Assembly: GCF_022340605.1 (NCBI RefSeq)
Contig: NZ_JAJDNQ010000009.1
Span: forward strand, 1 to 64,000
Direction: 5' to 3'
Source of the DNA: Thiohalocapsa sp.
Lineage (GTDB): Bacteria > Pseudomonadota > Gammaproteobacteria > Chromatiales > Chromatiaceae
DNA: 64,000 bases
Shown: piece by piece, positions 18,326 through 27,681 of the stretch
How the letters are laid out: each line of letters starts with the position of its first letter
Position numbering within the stretch: position 1 is the stretch's first letter
The notes under the pieces: model-generated
Seen by the model: only the letters and a program-made list of their open reading frames with translations
Told to the model about the DNA's origin: nothing
Databases searched by the model: none
Program-made: the position numbers and the translations under genes

Positions 18326-18523
18326 CTGGCGGTCTCCGTCGACACAGCTAAGAACCTGGTTCGCTTGGTTGAGCGCGCGTGTGAGGCGTCGCCGGCGGAG
18401 CGGGAGGATGGCTTGTGGCGTGCGCAATCACACAAATATACGATTGATCATACTCAATGGGCGCGCGGCCGCCAACCGGTTACTGGCGCGGCGCGCCCGG
18501 CAACCGGTTGCTTGCGCTGGGTC

Positions 18524-18787
18524 TCAGGGTAGGGTGATCGGTGTCGCGAGCTTGGTGTCACCGGTCGCGGCGTCGACCCATTCATACAGCTCTGGCGACG
18601 CCTGATCGCACTTGCAGCAGCCGCCGCAGGCGGAGCCGGCGGCGAGCTTACGCACGCGCCCCTTGCGCTCCAGCATGGCCAGCATGCCGCGCAGGGCCTC
18701 GGCGTCGGTGTCGAAGTGGTTGGCCATGTCCTGCAAGGACAGGCGGCGACGCTCGGCGATGTAGTCGCGAAGCTGGGAAAGGATCAT
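18524..18787 (-). CDS. feoC: FeoC-like [Fe-S] winged-helix protein
   Basis: 87 residues from the ATG at 18787. A winged-helix N-terminal part (LSQLRDYIAERRRLSLQDMANHF) is followed by CGGCCKC, the Cys cluster of FeoC-like regulators. FeoC works with FeoB in ferrous iron uptake. The start overlaps the stop of a 40-codon gene by 4 nt (ATGA), implying coupling. No feoA or feoB is in the window, so this copy is separated from its usual partners. Confidence 0.85.
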   Translation of the reverse strand: MILSQLRDYIAERRRLSLQDMANHFDTDAEALRGMLAMLERKGRVRKLAAGSACGGCCKCDQASPELYEWVDAATGDTKLATPITLP

Positions 18788-18906
18788 GCGCTTGCTGCCT
18801 CCTCGGCGGGTCGATAGACACGACGCTCCTCGCGCATCCCCCACCAGCGGAGCCCGCCGACGGCCGTCACCAGGATGGCCAGCATCTCAGGTTGCTGGTT
18901 GGTCAT
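18784..18906 (-). CDS. Small 40-aa protein coupled to feoC
   Basis: MTNQQPEMLAILVTAVGGLRWWGMREERR... is preceded by a GAGGATC ribosome site and ends in an ATGA overlap with feoC. The N-terminal half could form a short membrane helix followed by a basic segment. No family is recognised. It has no Cys, so it is not the Cys-rich FeoB-associated protein. The coupling is the main evidence that it is translated. Confidence 0.5.
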   Translation of the reverse strand: MTNQQPEMLAILVTAVGGLRWWGMREERRVYRPAEEAASA

Positions 18907-18981
18907 TCGATGATCCTCGGTGCGGCACCCTGGCGGGTAGGGCGTGTGTGTCTCGCTCGCGGCCTTCGGTGCGACGGCGGC

Positions 18982-19128
18982 TCAGCGAGGGTCGCGCTGG
19001 TCCCGGCCGGGTGCATTCGCGCGCTCAAAAGCGAGTGCCCGCAGCATCGCCCAGCGGCGTTGACGGCGGGTCGGGCGGCACGGCGGTCGACGGATACGCC
19101 CGGGGACTTGGTGGATGTGGTGGATCAT
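18982..19128 (-). pseudogene. HMA-like domain fragment in the Feo region
   Basis: 48 codons opening with MIHHIHQVPGRIR, which matches the start of HMA-like small domains often found near feoAB. The rest is arginine-rich and shows no domain pattern, as if a frameshift follows the first 15 codons. It lies just downstream of the Fur-like box and upstream of the 40-aa gene and feoC. I read it as a decayed first gene of a shortened Feo operon. The identification rests on about 13 residues. Confidence 0.35.
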
Positions 19129-19164
19129 TGGCGGATCAGCCGAGATAAAAACGCAAGCAGCAAT

Positions 19165-19183
19165 AGGAATGATTCGCATTATA
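19165..19183 (-). promoter_or_regulatory. Fur-like box upstream of the Feo remnant operon
   Basis: Read on the minus strand, TATAATGCGAATCATTCCT matches 12-13 of 19 positions of the GATAATGATAATCATTATC Fur consensus, including the ATAATG and AATCATT halves. It sits in an AT-rich island about 260 bp upstream of the feoC-linked small gene. Iron-dependent repression of this strand is inferred. Confidence 0.55.
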
Positions 19184-19444
19184 CTTGCGTTTGCCGTTTG
19201 AGCAAGTCCAGGCATACTCGATATCGTGACGCCCATTGCTTGCGCGCCATCCGCGGCCGGCGATGCGACCCCCTTCGGCGGCTCGCGTTGGCATGTGGCG
19301 CCCCCCTCTGCTGTAATTCTGCACTCCAGCCTACGGCGCGACTGCGCACCGGCGCATGATTCCGGGGCGCCGGTCGTCGTCCCGCGTAGTCCGGCGCTCA
19401 CGCCGACCGCCTCCGCGGCCCGCTCGTCAATAGTATTGAGTGAA

Positions 19445-20419
19445 ATGTCGTATCACCCTTTCGCCGATGCCGCCGCGGGCGGGGTTGCGCATGCCCCCAC
19501 CTCGGGCGAGCGCGGGGCCGACACCCTGTTCCGCAGCATCGCCTGGACCTGTGCGTTGCTGATCATCGCGCTCACGGTCTACCTGGTGCTGGAGATCGGC
19601 GCGGAGGCACTGCCGGCCGTGCACCGCTTCGGCTTCGGCTTCATCACCGGCACCACCTGGAATACGGTGCAGGACGTCTACGGCGTGCTGCCGGAGATCT
19701 GGGGCACGCTCTACAGCTCGCTGCTGGCGCTCCTGTTCGGAGGCGTGTTCGGCATTGGCATCGCCGTGTTCATCACCCAGGGCTTCGTGCACTGGCGCAT
19801 CGCCGCTGGCTTTCGCACCATCGTCGAGCTGCTGGCAGCGATTCCGTCCGTGGTCTTCGGTCTCTGGGGCATCTACGTGCTGATCCCGGCGCTGCGCCCG
19901 GTCGCGGCGTGGCTGCACGAGCAGCTCGGCATGGTGCCGCTGTTCTCCACGCCGCTGAACGGTCCTGGATTGGCGCCGGCGGCGCTGGTGTTGTCAGTGA
20001 TGATCCTGCCGACGGTGGCGGCCATTTCGGTGGATGCGCTGCGCCGTGTGCCGTTCTCGGTCACCGAGGCCGCCTACGGCATGGGCACGACGCGGGCAGA
20101 GGCCATCTTCCGCGTCATGCTGCCCACCGCGTCCAGCGGCATCCTGGCCGCGCTGGTGCTGGGCTTCGGCCGCGCGCTCGGCGAGACCATGGCGCTGGCC
20201 ATGCTCATCGGCAACAACAACCAGATCAACCTGTCGCTGTTTGCACCCGCAAACACCCTGGCCTCGCGGTTGGCGTCGAGCTTTCCGGAGGCGGACGGCA
20301 CCGAGGTGCAGGCACTGATGTTTGCCGCCCTGGTCCTGCTGGCCGTGACGCTGCTGGTGAACATCATCGGCCTGGGCGTGCAGCAGATCGCCATGCGAAA
20401 GTTCGAGGCGAAGCGCTGA
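19445..20419 (+). CDS. pstC: Phosphate ABC transporter permease PstC
   Basis: 324 residues from the ATG at 19445. There are six membrane spans and the binding-protein-dependent permease loop EAAYGMGTTRAEAIFRVMLPTASSGILAALVLGFGRALGETMA. The motif ELLAAIPSVVFGLWGIYVL is characteristic of PstC. It would form the inner-membrane channel of the high-affinity phosphate transporter with PstA and PstB. Neither pstS upstream nor pstA/pstB downstream is present: the following 320 bp hold TPR debris. It is an orphan, probably left by a rearrangement or serving with partners elsewhere. Confidence 0.92.
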   Translation: MSYHPFADAAAGGVAHAPTSGERGADTLFRSIAWTCALLIIALTVYLVLEIGAEALPAVHRFGFGFITGTTWNTVQDVYGVLPEIWGTLYSSLLALLFGGVFGIGIAVFITQGFVHWRIAAGFRTIVELLAAIPSVVFGLWGIYVLIPALRPVAAWLHEQLGMVPLFSTPLNGPGLAPAALVLSVMILPTVAAISVDALRRVPFSVTEAAYGMGTTRAEAIFRVMLPTASSGILAALVLGFGRALGETMALAMLIGNNNQINLSLFAPANTLASRLASSFPEADGTEVQALMFAALVLLAVTLLVNIIGLGVQQIAMRKFEAKR

Positions 20420-20425
20420 GCGGCT

Positions 20426-20744
20426 CAGGAAGCCCGGCAGCGCCTGGAAGCGGCGAACGACACATTGCGCGCCCGCGCGGCCGGCGTCCAATGGATGCAT
20501 CACGTGGATGCATCACGGCAGAGCGTAACGCCCAAAGCCTGCCAGTGGTGCGCGGCAGCGCGGGCTACGGGCTCCAGGCGCGGGGTCGAGTCAATGGCGC
20601 CCGGGAGAAGGTACCTGCGCGCAAGCCGTCCGCCTCGTCACGGACCTCATGCGGCGCGCCCCGGGCAATGCCGAGTGGGCGTCCGATCTTGCATACCTTG
20701 GGTCGGAAATCGCTCGCTTGCGCTCCCGGCTTCCTGACCAATAG
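20426..20744 (+). pseudogene. TPR-protein C-terminal debris
   Basis: Two short segments in different frames resemble the end of a TPR protein: EARQRLEAANDTLRARAA from about 20429, and AQAVRLVTDLMRRAPGNAEWASDL...ARLRSRLPDQ at 20619-20744 with a stop. The A/V-LV-DL-RR-PGNA-W pattern is typical of the last helices of the TPR family also seen in the ATPase at 404-2677. No continuous frame joins them. This accounts for most of the gene-free stretch after pstC. Confidence 0.35.
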
Positions 20745-20817
20745 GCGGCGTGGCGCCCGCGGCAAGTCCGCAGCCTTTCGCTGTCTTGCGCTCGCGACGA
20801 GCGGGGAAGTCGACCCG

Positions 20818-21672
20818 ATGAATATTCCAGCTGCCATGACGTTCTGCGCGCTTGCGGTCACCCTCGGCGCGGCGGTCGCTGACACCACGCAGTCCTCCGC
20901 ACCACCCAAGGTGGCGCGCAGCAGCCTGTTCGAGGCGCGTCCGGGTGATGTCCTCGAAGACGCCGGTGTCATGGTGGTCAGCGGCGGGACCAGGCCACGC
21001 AGCGAGACCTTCGAAGTGGTGCGCCGTGCGGACGGCGACCGCGTGGTCACCGGCATCATCGAGGCGGCGGACGGCGCCTGGCGCGTCGAGGGCCGCTGGG
21101 CCTACGACGACACGAACCGGGCACTGTCGGCAACCGGCACTGGGCGCTATGGCAATCGGCCAGTCAGCATCGAGATTGTCGACGTCGGGGCCATCGCCGA
21201 GATCACCGCGACCGTCCGCGGCGAGACGCAGCGTGACGAGGCCCCCTGCGAGCCCTGCCTGATGGACCTGGCGCCGAGCATCCTGCCCATATTCACCATG
21301 ACCCGGCTCTATGACGCTGCCGTGGGCGGCACGCAGCGCTTCCATTGGGTTGGCCATGACCTGCTGCGCGATCAGGTGCTGACCAACGGGCAGGTGGCCA
21401 TCCGGCTATTGGGCACGGAGACGGTCCAACTGCCAGATGGCCGCGAGCTCGCGGTGACCCGCTACGCCTTCAACGAGCCCATGGCGGACGAGCCCATGGC
21501 GGACGAGACCGGCGGCCGGACAACAGTGCGGCTCAATTGCAACCTCTATGTGGACGCGGACAACCGCCCACTGGGCTTCGCCACGCCCCTCGCCGTCGGC
21601 ATGCGCCGTGGCTTCGAGGCGCTGCCGAAACTGCTGCCGCCGGTGCTCGATACGCCCGCCGCTGGTCGATAG
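20818..21672 (+). CDS. Secreted hypothetical protein, 284 aa
   Basis: The start at 20818 gives MNIPAAMTFCALAVTLGAAVA, a signal peptide. The mature part is beta-rich, with a single Cys pair (CEPCLMDL), then a segment about a property read-out (RLLGTETVQLPDGRELAVTRYAF) that recalls DUF3108-like periplasmic proteins. I cannot assign it firmly. A short duplication (PMADEPMADE) lies near residue 223. The gene is convergent with the next one, and the 3' ends overlap. Confidence 0.65.
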   Translation: MNIPAAMTFCALAVTLGAAVADTTQSSAPPKVARSSLFEARPGDVLEDAGVMVVSGGTRPRSETFEVVRRADGDRVVTGIIEAADGAWRVEGRWAYDDTNRALSATGTGRYGNRPVSIEIVDVGAIAEITATVRGETQRDEAPCEPCLMDLAPSILPIFTMTRLYDAAVGGTQRFHWVGHDLLRDQVLTNGQVAIRLLGTETVQLPDGRELAVTRYAFNEPMADEPMADETGGRTTVRLNCNLYVDADNRPLGFATPLAVGMRRGFEALPKLLPPVLDTPAAGR

Positions 21673-22436
21673 TCAGGGCGCGCCGTCAGGCGCTCCAAGT
21701 CGCTCGCCTCCTGCCTGCGCCGCCGGCGGCGCAGGATGCCGAGACCGGCCAGGCCAACCGCCAGCACCGCGCCAGTGGCCGGTGCCGGCACGGCGCCGGT
21801 GACGGCAGCGCTGCTGCCGGTGCTCAGATCGAAGATATCGCCGCTTTGCGCGATGCCGGCGCTACAGCCCTCGCCGCTGGCGCCTTTGCCGGGCTCTCCG
21901 GTGGGGTCCTGATTGCGCGGGTCACCGCCGTCGCCGCCGTCGGCGCAGCCCGTGGCCGCCGTGTTGGCCGCGCTGTAGGCGTGCAGCGTGTACTCCAGCA
22001 GAAAGTCATCGCCCGCGGCGTAGCTGCCCAGCCCGACGTTGCCGTTGAAGACCGGCCACGTGTAGTTGGCCCAGGTGCCGCTCGGGTCCAGGCTCAGGGT
22101 GCCGCCGATGCTGGTGCCGGAGACGCCGTCCAGGGTCCAGCCGACGTTGGCCTCGATGGCCATGGCCGCCGACTCCGGCGCCGCGAGCATGGCGCCCGCG
22201 CCGAGTAGTGTCACCCGGAGCCAGTGGGTGAGGGCGCTCTCCGGGGCGCTTTCTGGGGCGGCTGCGGGGCGGTGTAGGTCGCGAATGAGCGTGCGGTGTG
22301 ACCGGTGGGTTGCATGTGGTGCGCCTCTTCTGGTGACTGGTTCTGGTGGCTGGCCGGGCTGACAGCGACCGCTCCGCGAGCGGATCGGGTGCGGGCAGCG
22401 CGCGGTGACGGGATCGGAGCCCCAACGTGACCGCAA
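21546..22436 (-). CDS. PEP-CTERM-like exported protein
   Basis: The mature domain begins after LLGAGAMLAAPESAAMA and is followed by beta-rich, Gly/Ser/Asp-rich sequence. A PEP-CTERM-type tail ends it: VPAPATGAVLAVGLAGLGILRRRRRR, with PAPAT in place of PEPAT. Such tails direct exosortase-dependent sorting to the surface. Two oddities: no ATG lies near the signal peptide in this frame (a GTG at 22214 is the nearest choice; an ATG exists only at 22436), and the frame runs ~55 residues past the Arg cluster, antisense to the preceding gene. A small frameshift near the tail would give a stop just after it. Confidence 0.55.
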   Translation of the reverse strand: MRSRWGSDPVTARCPHPIRSRSGRCQPGQPPEPVTRRGAPHATHRSHRTLIRDLHRPAAAPESAPESALTHWLRVTLLGAGAMLAAPESAAMAIEANVGWTLDGVSGTSIGGTLSLDPSGTWANYTWPVFNGNVGLGSYAAGDDFLLEYTLHAYSAANTAATGCADGGDGGDPRNQDPTGEPGKGASGEGCSAGIAQSGDIFDLSTGSSAAVTGAVPAPATGAVLAVGLAGLGILRRRRRRQEASDLERLTARPDYRPAAGVSSTGGSSFGSASKPRRMPTARGVAKPSGRLSAST

Positions 22437-22733
22437 GGTGGCGCCGCGGCGGCGTCGGCCATGTCCGACGAGTTTTATCGGGTTTGCTCAGTCAAGCAGG
22501 CGCGCCGGCGCCCAATTGCGACACGCGTCTCATTTTCTCGGGATCGCCGTGCGGGATTTGCCGAGCGGGCAGCGGTGTGCGTCGCCGTTGGTGCAAAAGG
22601 CCCGACACGGCGCGGCCAACGCGTTACGCTTGTGGCCCGAACCGAGCTGTCTTGCCGATTTCGGTTGCCGGCCGGAAGTAACCGGACCCAACCCCGCCGT
22701 TCCACCGCCAAACCAAGAGCGAGCGACTCACCG

Positions 22734-23675
22734 ATGCGCCTGCCGTCCCTGCTGCTCGTCACAACCCTGCTTTGGGGCTGTGCTGAAGAAGGTCCCAACG
22801 TCGCACTGGGCACGCTGGAGCGGGATCGCATCGCGCTGACCGCGACAGCCGCGGAGGTGCTGGTGGACCTGCCCGTGGCGCAGGGTACATTGGTCAAGAG
22901 GGGCACCGTGCTGGCGCGCCTCGACGACCGCGAGCAACGGGCGGTGGTGGAACGCAGCAAGGCCGAGGTGACGCAGGCGAGCGCCAACCTGCAGAAGCTC
23001 CGCAACGGCCCGCGACCGCAGGAGATCGCCGGTGCGCGGGCGCAGGTCGCCGGCGCCAAGGCGGACCTGCGCGAGGCGGAGATCACCTACAAGCGCAACA
23101 CGGAGCTGCTGGTGCGCAAGGCGGTGAGCCAGGCCGACGTCGACCAGTCGCTGGCGCGGCGCGACGCGGCCAGCGCCCGGCTGGACGAGGCCAGGGAGAC
23201 TCTGGACCAGTTGCTCGCCGGCACGCGCAAGGAGGAGCTGGACCAGGCCGAGGCGCAGCTCGCGGCGGCCGAGGCGGAGCTCGCCTACCAGCAGGCGCTG
23301 CTGGCGGATCTGACCATCGTCGCCACCCGCGACGGCGTGCTCGACAATCTGCCCTGGAACCTGGGCGAGCGGGTCACCGTCGGCAGTCCGGTGGTCATTC
23401 TGCTCGCCGGCGACGAGCCCTATGCCCGGGTCTACGTGCCCGAGCCGCACCGGGTGCAGATCAAGGAGGGTGATGTGCTCAAGGTGCACGTGGATGGCCT
23501 CGAGGGCATGTTGGATGGCAAGGTGCGCTGGATCAGCGCCGAGCCCGCCTTCACGCCCTTCTATGCGCTGAATGAGGCCGACCGCAGCCGCTTCATGTAC
23601 CTCGCGGAGGTGCTGCTGCCCGCGTCCGCCGCCAGCCTGCCCAACGGCGTGCCGGCCCAGGTCGAGATGCCGTGA
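22734..23675 (+). CDS. HlyD/membrane-fusion lipoprotein of an ABC exporter
   Basis: 313 residues. The ATG at 22734 gives a lipoprotein signal with lipobox LWGC. Biotinyl-lipoyl-like halves (VAQGTLVKRGTVLARLDD and DGVLDNLPWNLGERVTVGSPV) flank a long helical hairpin (about residues 75-190, AQV...AE...L repeats). This is the periplasmic adaptor of an export system. It overlaps the ATPase gene by 4 nt (GTGA), so the three genes form an operon of the YbhG/YbhF/YbhR type. Confidence 0.9.
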   Translation: MRLPSLLLVTTLLWGCAEEGPNVALGTLERDRIALTATAAEVLVDLPVAQGTLVKRGTVLARLDDREQRAVVERSKAEVTQASANLQKLRNGPRPQEIAGARAQVAGAKADLREAEITYKRNTELLVRKAVSQADVDQSLARRDAASARLDEARETLDQLLAGTRKEELDQAEAQLAAAEAELAYQQALLADLTIVATRDGVLDNLPWNLGERVTVGSPVVILLAGDEPYARVYVPEPHRVQIKEGDVLKVHVDGLEGMLDGKVRWISAEPAFTPFYALNEADRSRFMYLAEVLLPASAASLPNGVPAQVEMP

Positions 23676-24646
23676 GTGCCCCAATCTCATCGGACGAAGT
23701 GCGATCGGACCAGGTCCAGCCAGACCAGGTCATCCGGGCACAGGGACTCACGCGGCGCTTCGGCGACTTCGTGGCCGTGGACGCGCTGGACCTGGCCGTG
23801 GAGCGTGGCACCATCTACGGCTTTCTCGGCCCGAACGGCTCCGGCAAGACCACCACCGTGCGCATGCTGATCGGGCTGCTGACGCCGTCCGCCGGCAGCG
23901 TCACGGTGCTCGGCCACAGCCTGCCGCGGGACGCCGAGTGGCTGAAGCGCCGCATCGGCTACATGACCCAGCGCTTCTCGTTGTACGAAGATCTGTCGGT
24001 GCGTGAGAACCTGCAGTTCGTCGCGCGCATCTACGGCCTCGGTTATCGCCAGGCAAAGGCGCGCATCCGCACGCTGCTCGACGCCTATGAGCTGGCGGAC
24101 ATGAGCCGGCGCCGCGCGGGCGCCATGAGCGGCGGCCAGCGCCAGCGCCTGGCCCTGGCCGCCGCCACCATGCACGAACCGCAGCTCCTGTTCCTGGACG
24201 AGCCTACGTCGGCCGTGGACCCGCAGAGCCGCCGCGACTTCTGGGAAAAGCTGTTCGACCTGGTGGACGCCGGCACCACGATCCTGGTCTCGACCCACTA
24301 CATGGACGAGGCCGAGCGCTGCCACCGGCTCGCCATCCTGGAGCGCGGCAAGAAGCGGGCGGATGGCCCACCCCAGCAGCTCATGGACGACATGGGCGCC
24401 CGGGTGGTGGAGATCGAAGCCCCGGACCAGCGCCGGCTGCGGCAGCAGTTGCTGGCCCTGCCGCAGGTCGTGTCCGCGGCGCAGCTCGGCAGCCGGCTGC
24501 GGGTGCTCGTGGCGGACGACATCGACGACCCGGTGGCGTGGCTGCGCGCGCAGCCCGTGGCGGTAGGCGCCGGCACCATCGAGGCCGCGCGCCCGAGCCT
24601 GGAGGACGTCTTCGTCATCAGCACTGGGGGGGCGGAGCGCGAATGA
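23672..24646 (+). CDS. ABC exporter ATP-binding protein
   Basis: 324 residues from a GTG overlapping the adaptor stop. Walker A GPNGSGKTT, signature MSGGQRQRL, Walker B LLFLDEP and the H-loop STHYMDEAE are all present. The C-terminal extension is typical of the multidrug/Na export ATPases of the ABC-2 class. The N-terminus has a small near-repeat (SDEVRSDQVQPDQV). It overlaps the permease start by 4 nt. Confidence 0.95.
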   Translation: MSAPISSDEVRSDQVQPDQVIRAQGLTRRFGDFVAVDALDLAVERGTIYGFLGPNGSGKTTTVRMLIGLLTPSAGSVTVLGHSLPRDAEWLKRRIGYMTQRFSLYEDLSVRENLQFVARIYGLGYRQAKARIRTLLDAYELADMSRRRAGAMSGGQRQRLALAAATMHEPQLLFLDEPTSAVDPQSRRDFWEKLFDLVDAGTTILVSTHYMDEAERCHRLAILERGKKRADGPPQQLMDDMGARVVEIEAPDQRRLRQQLLALPQVVSAAQLGSRLRVLVADDIDDPVAWLRAQPVAVGAGTIEAARPSLEDVFVISTGGAERE

Positions 24647-25794
24647 ATCCGCTGCGCCGCATCCTCGCCATCCTGGCCAAGGAGCTGACCCAGCTCCGGC
24701 GCGACCGCGTCACCATGGGCATGATCGTGATGCTGCCGCTGATCCAGCTCATGCTGTTCGGCTTCGCGATCAACACCGATGTCCGCCACATCCCCGCGGC
24801 CCTGGTGGATCAGAGCAACACGGCCTTGAGCCGGGTGCTGGCGCAGGCGGTGACCGCGACCCAGGTGGTGGACTTCACCGAGCGCCATGCGACGCCGGAG
24901 CAGGCGCAGCACGCCATCGTGCAGGGCCGGGTGCGCGCGGCGCTGATCATCCCCGACGACGTGGCGAAGCGCGTCGCGCGCAGCCCCAGCCTCGGCCTGG
25001 GCTTGGGCACGCCGCGCGCCACCGACGAGGAGCTGAGCCGGCCCGTGGCGCAGTGGCTCGTCGACGGCTCAGACACCATGATCGCCTCCAGCATCAAGGG
25101 CCTGCGCAACATGCCGCTGGGGGAGCTGCTGCGCAAGCCGGTGAACCAGTCCACCCCCACCTTCGCCGTGGCGCTGCTGTTCAACCCGGAGCAGCGCAGC
25201 GCGGTGAACATCGTGCCCGGGCTGGTGGCCATCATCCTGACCATGACCATGATCATGTTCACGTCCGCCGCCATCGTCCGCGAGGGCGAGCGGGGCAATA
25301 TGGAGATGCTCATCAACACGCCGGTGCGGCCCATCGAGCTGATGCTGGGCAAGATCGTCCCGTATATCTTTATCGGGCTGATTCAGGCGTTGATCATCCT
25401 GGGCCTGGGGCACCTGGTGTTCCGCGTGCCGCTGGGGGGCGGTCTGCTGGCCTTGACCAGTGCGACGCTCCTGTTCATCGGCGCGAGCCTGTCCCTGGGC
25501 CTGGTGCTGTCCACCATTGCCAAGAGCCAGCTCCAGGCCATGCAGATGACCATTTTCATCCTGCTGCCGTCCATCCTGCTGTCCGGCTTCATGTTTCCCT
25601 ACGAGGGCATGCCGCGGGCGGCGCAATACATCGCCGAGGCCCTGCCCGCCACCCACTTCATGCGCGCCATCCGCGCCGTGCTGCTGCGCGACGCGCTGCT
25701 CGCCGACATCCGTACCGACGCCCTCTGGCTGCTCGGCTTCATGCTCGCCGGCCTCATCGTCGCGTCGCTGCGCTTCAAGAAGCGGTTGGATTGA
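24643..25794 (+). CDS. ABC-2 type exporter permease
   Basis: 383 residues: an N-terminal helix (MLPLIQLMLFGFAI), a large external domain (about residues 45-175), and five C-terminal helices. The ABC-2 motifs are TSAAIVREGERGNMEMLINTPVRPIELMLGKI and LLSGFMFPYEGMP. It is the last gene of the exporter operon, and only one permease is present, so it would act as a homodimer. The substrate is not evident. The YbhR/YbhS-type family is linked to drugs and organic cations. Confidence 0.93.
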   Translation: MNPLRRILAILAKELTQLRRDRVTMGMIVMLPLIQLMLFGFAINTDVRHIPAALVDQSNTALSRVLAQAVTATQVVDFTERHATPEQAQHAIVQGRVRAALIIPDDVAKRVARSPSLGLGLGTPRATDEELSRPVAQWLVDGSDTMIASSIKGLRNMPLGELLRKPVNQSTPTFAVALLFNPEQRSAVNIVPGLVAIILTMTMIMFTSAAIVREGERGNMEMLINTPVRPIELMLGKIVPYIFIGLIQALIILGLGHLVFRVPLGGGLLALTSATLLFIGASLSLGLVLSTIAKSQLQAMQMTIFILLPSILLSGFMFPYEGMPRAAQYIAEALPATHFMRAIRAVLLRDALLADIRTDALWLLGFMLAGLIVASLRFKKRLD

Positions 25795-25901
25795 GTCAAC
25801 GCGCGTCTCTGTGCCGACTCGCGGCATCGCGTCGCTCTCCACGCACGATCGCATTTTCTCCGCGCCTTTGCGTCTGTGCGCACGTTGTTTCTGAATCGTT
25901 A

Positions 25902-27293
<1,392 letters not shown>

Positions 27294-27429
27294 GTCGACC
27301 TCCCGGTAACGGTTTCGGTTCGCTCGCTTTGAGTCTAGGACCCGTGCAGCCGACCGACCGACGTCGTTCCTGTGCCCGACTGGCTGACGACCCAAGCACG
27401 GTGACGAAGCGAACATGCCGTGTCACCGA

Positions 27430-27514
27430 GGTCGGGTTAGCGCAGCGTAACCCGACGTTGGGCGTCGGTAAGCCATTCATTGTCGGGTTACGCTATCGCT
27501 AACCCGACCTACGA
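27430..27514. repeat. REP/BIME element, copy C
   Basis: A full two-hairpin copy with GTCGGGTTAGCGCAGCGTAA and GTCGGGTTACGCTATCGC stems and the GGTAAGCCATTCAT spacer, upstream of fumC. Confidence 0.85.
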
Positions 27515-27554
27515 TGCTTGGCATTATCGACACCGTTCGCTGTCTGGCGCGAGC

Positions 27555-27580
27555 GAGTGTCGCCCTGGAGGGCGACACTC
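27555..27580. repeat. Perfect 26-bp palindrome
   Basis: GAGTGTCGCCCT-GG-AGGGCGACACTC, a 12-bp perfect stem. It is followed at about 27599-27622 by a related CGGAGTGTCGGCCTCCAGG. No T-tract follows on either strand, so it is not a classical terminator. It lies 100 bp beyond the stop of the permease gene. Confidence 0.7.
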
Positions 27581-27681
27581 CGGCCATCGGGACCCACGGC
27601 CGGAGTGTCGGCCTCCAGGTCGAGACGGATCAGCGCCGCGGGCGGCGTTGAGCGTGGTCTCGATACTTCCGCATCAATGCA

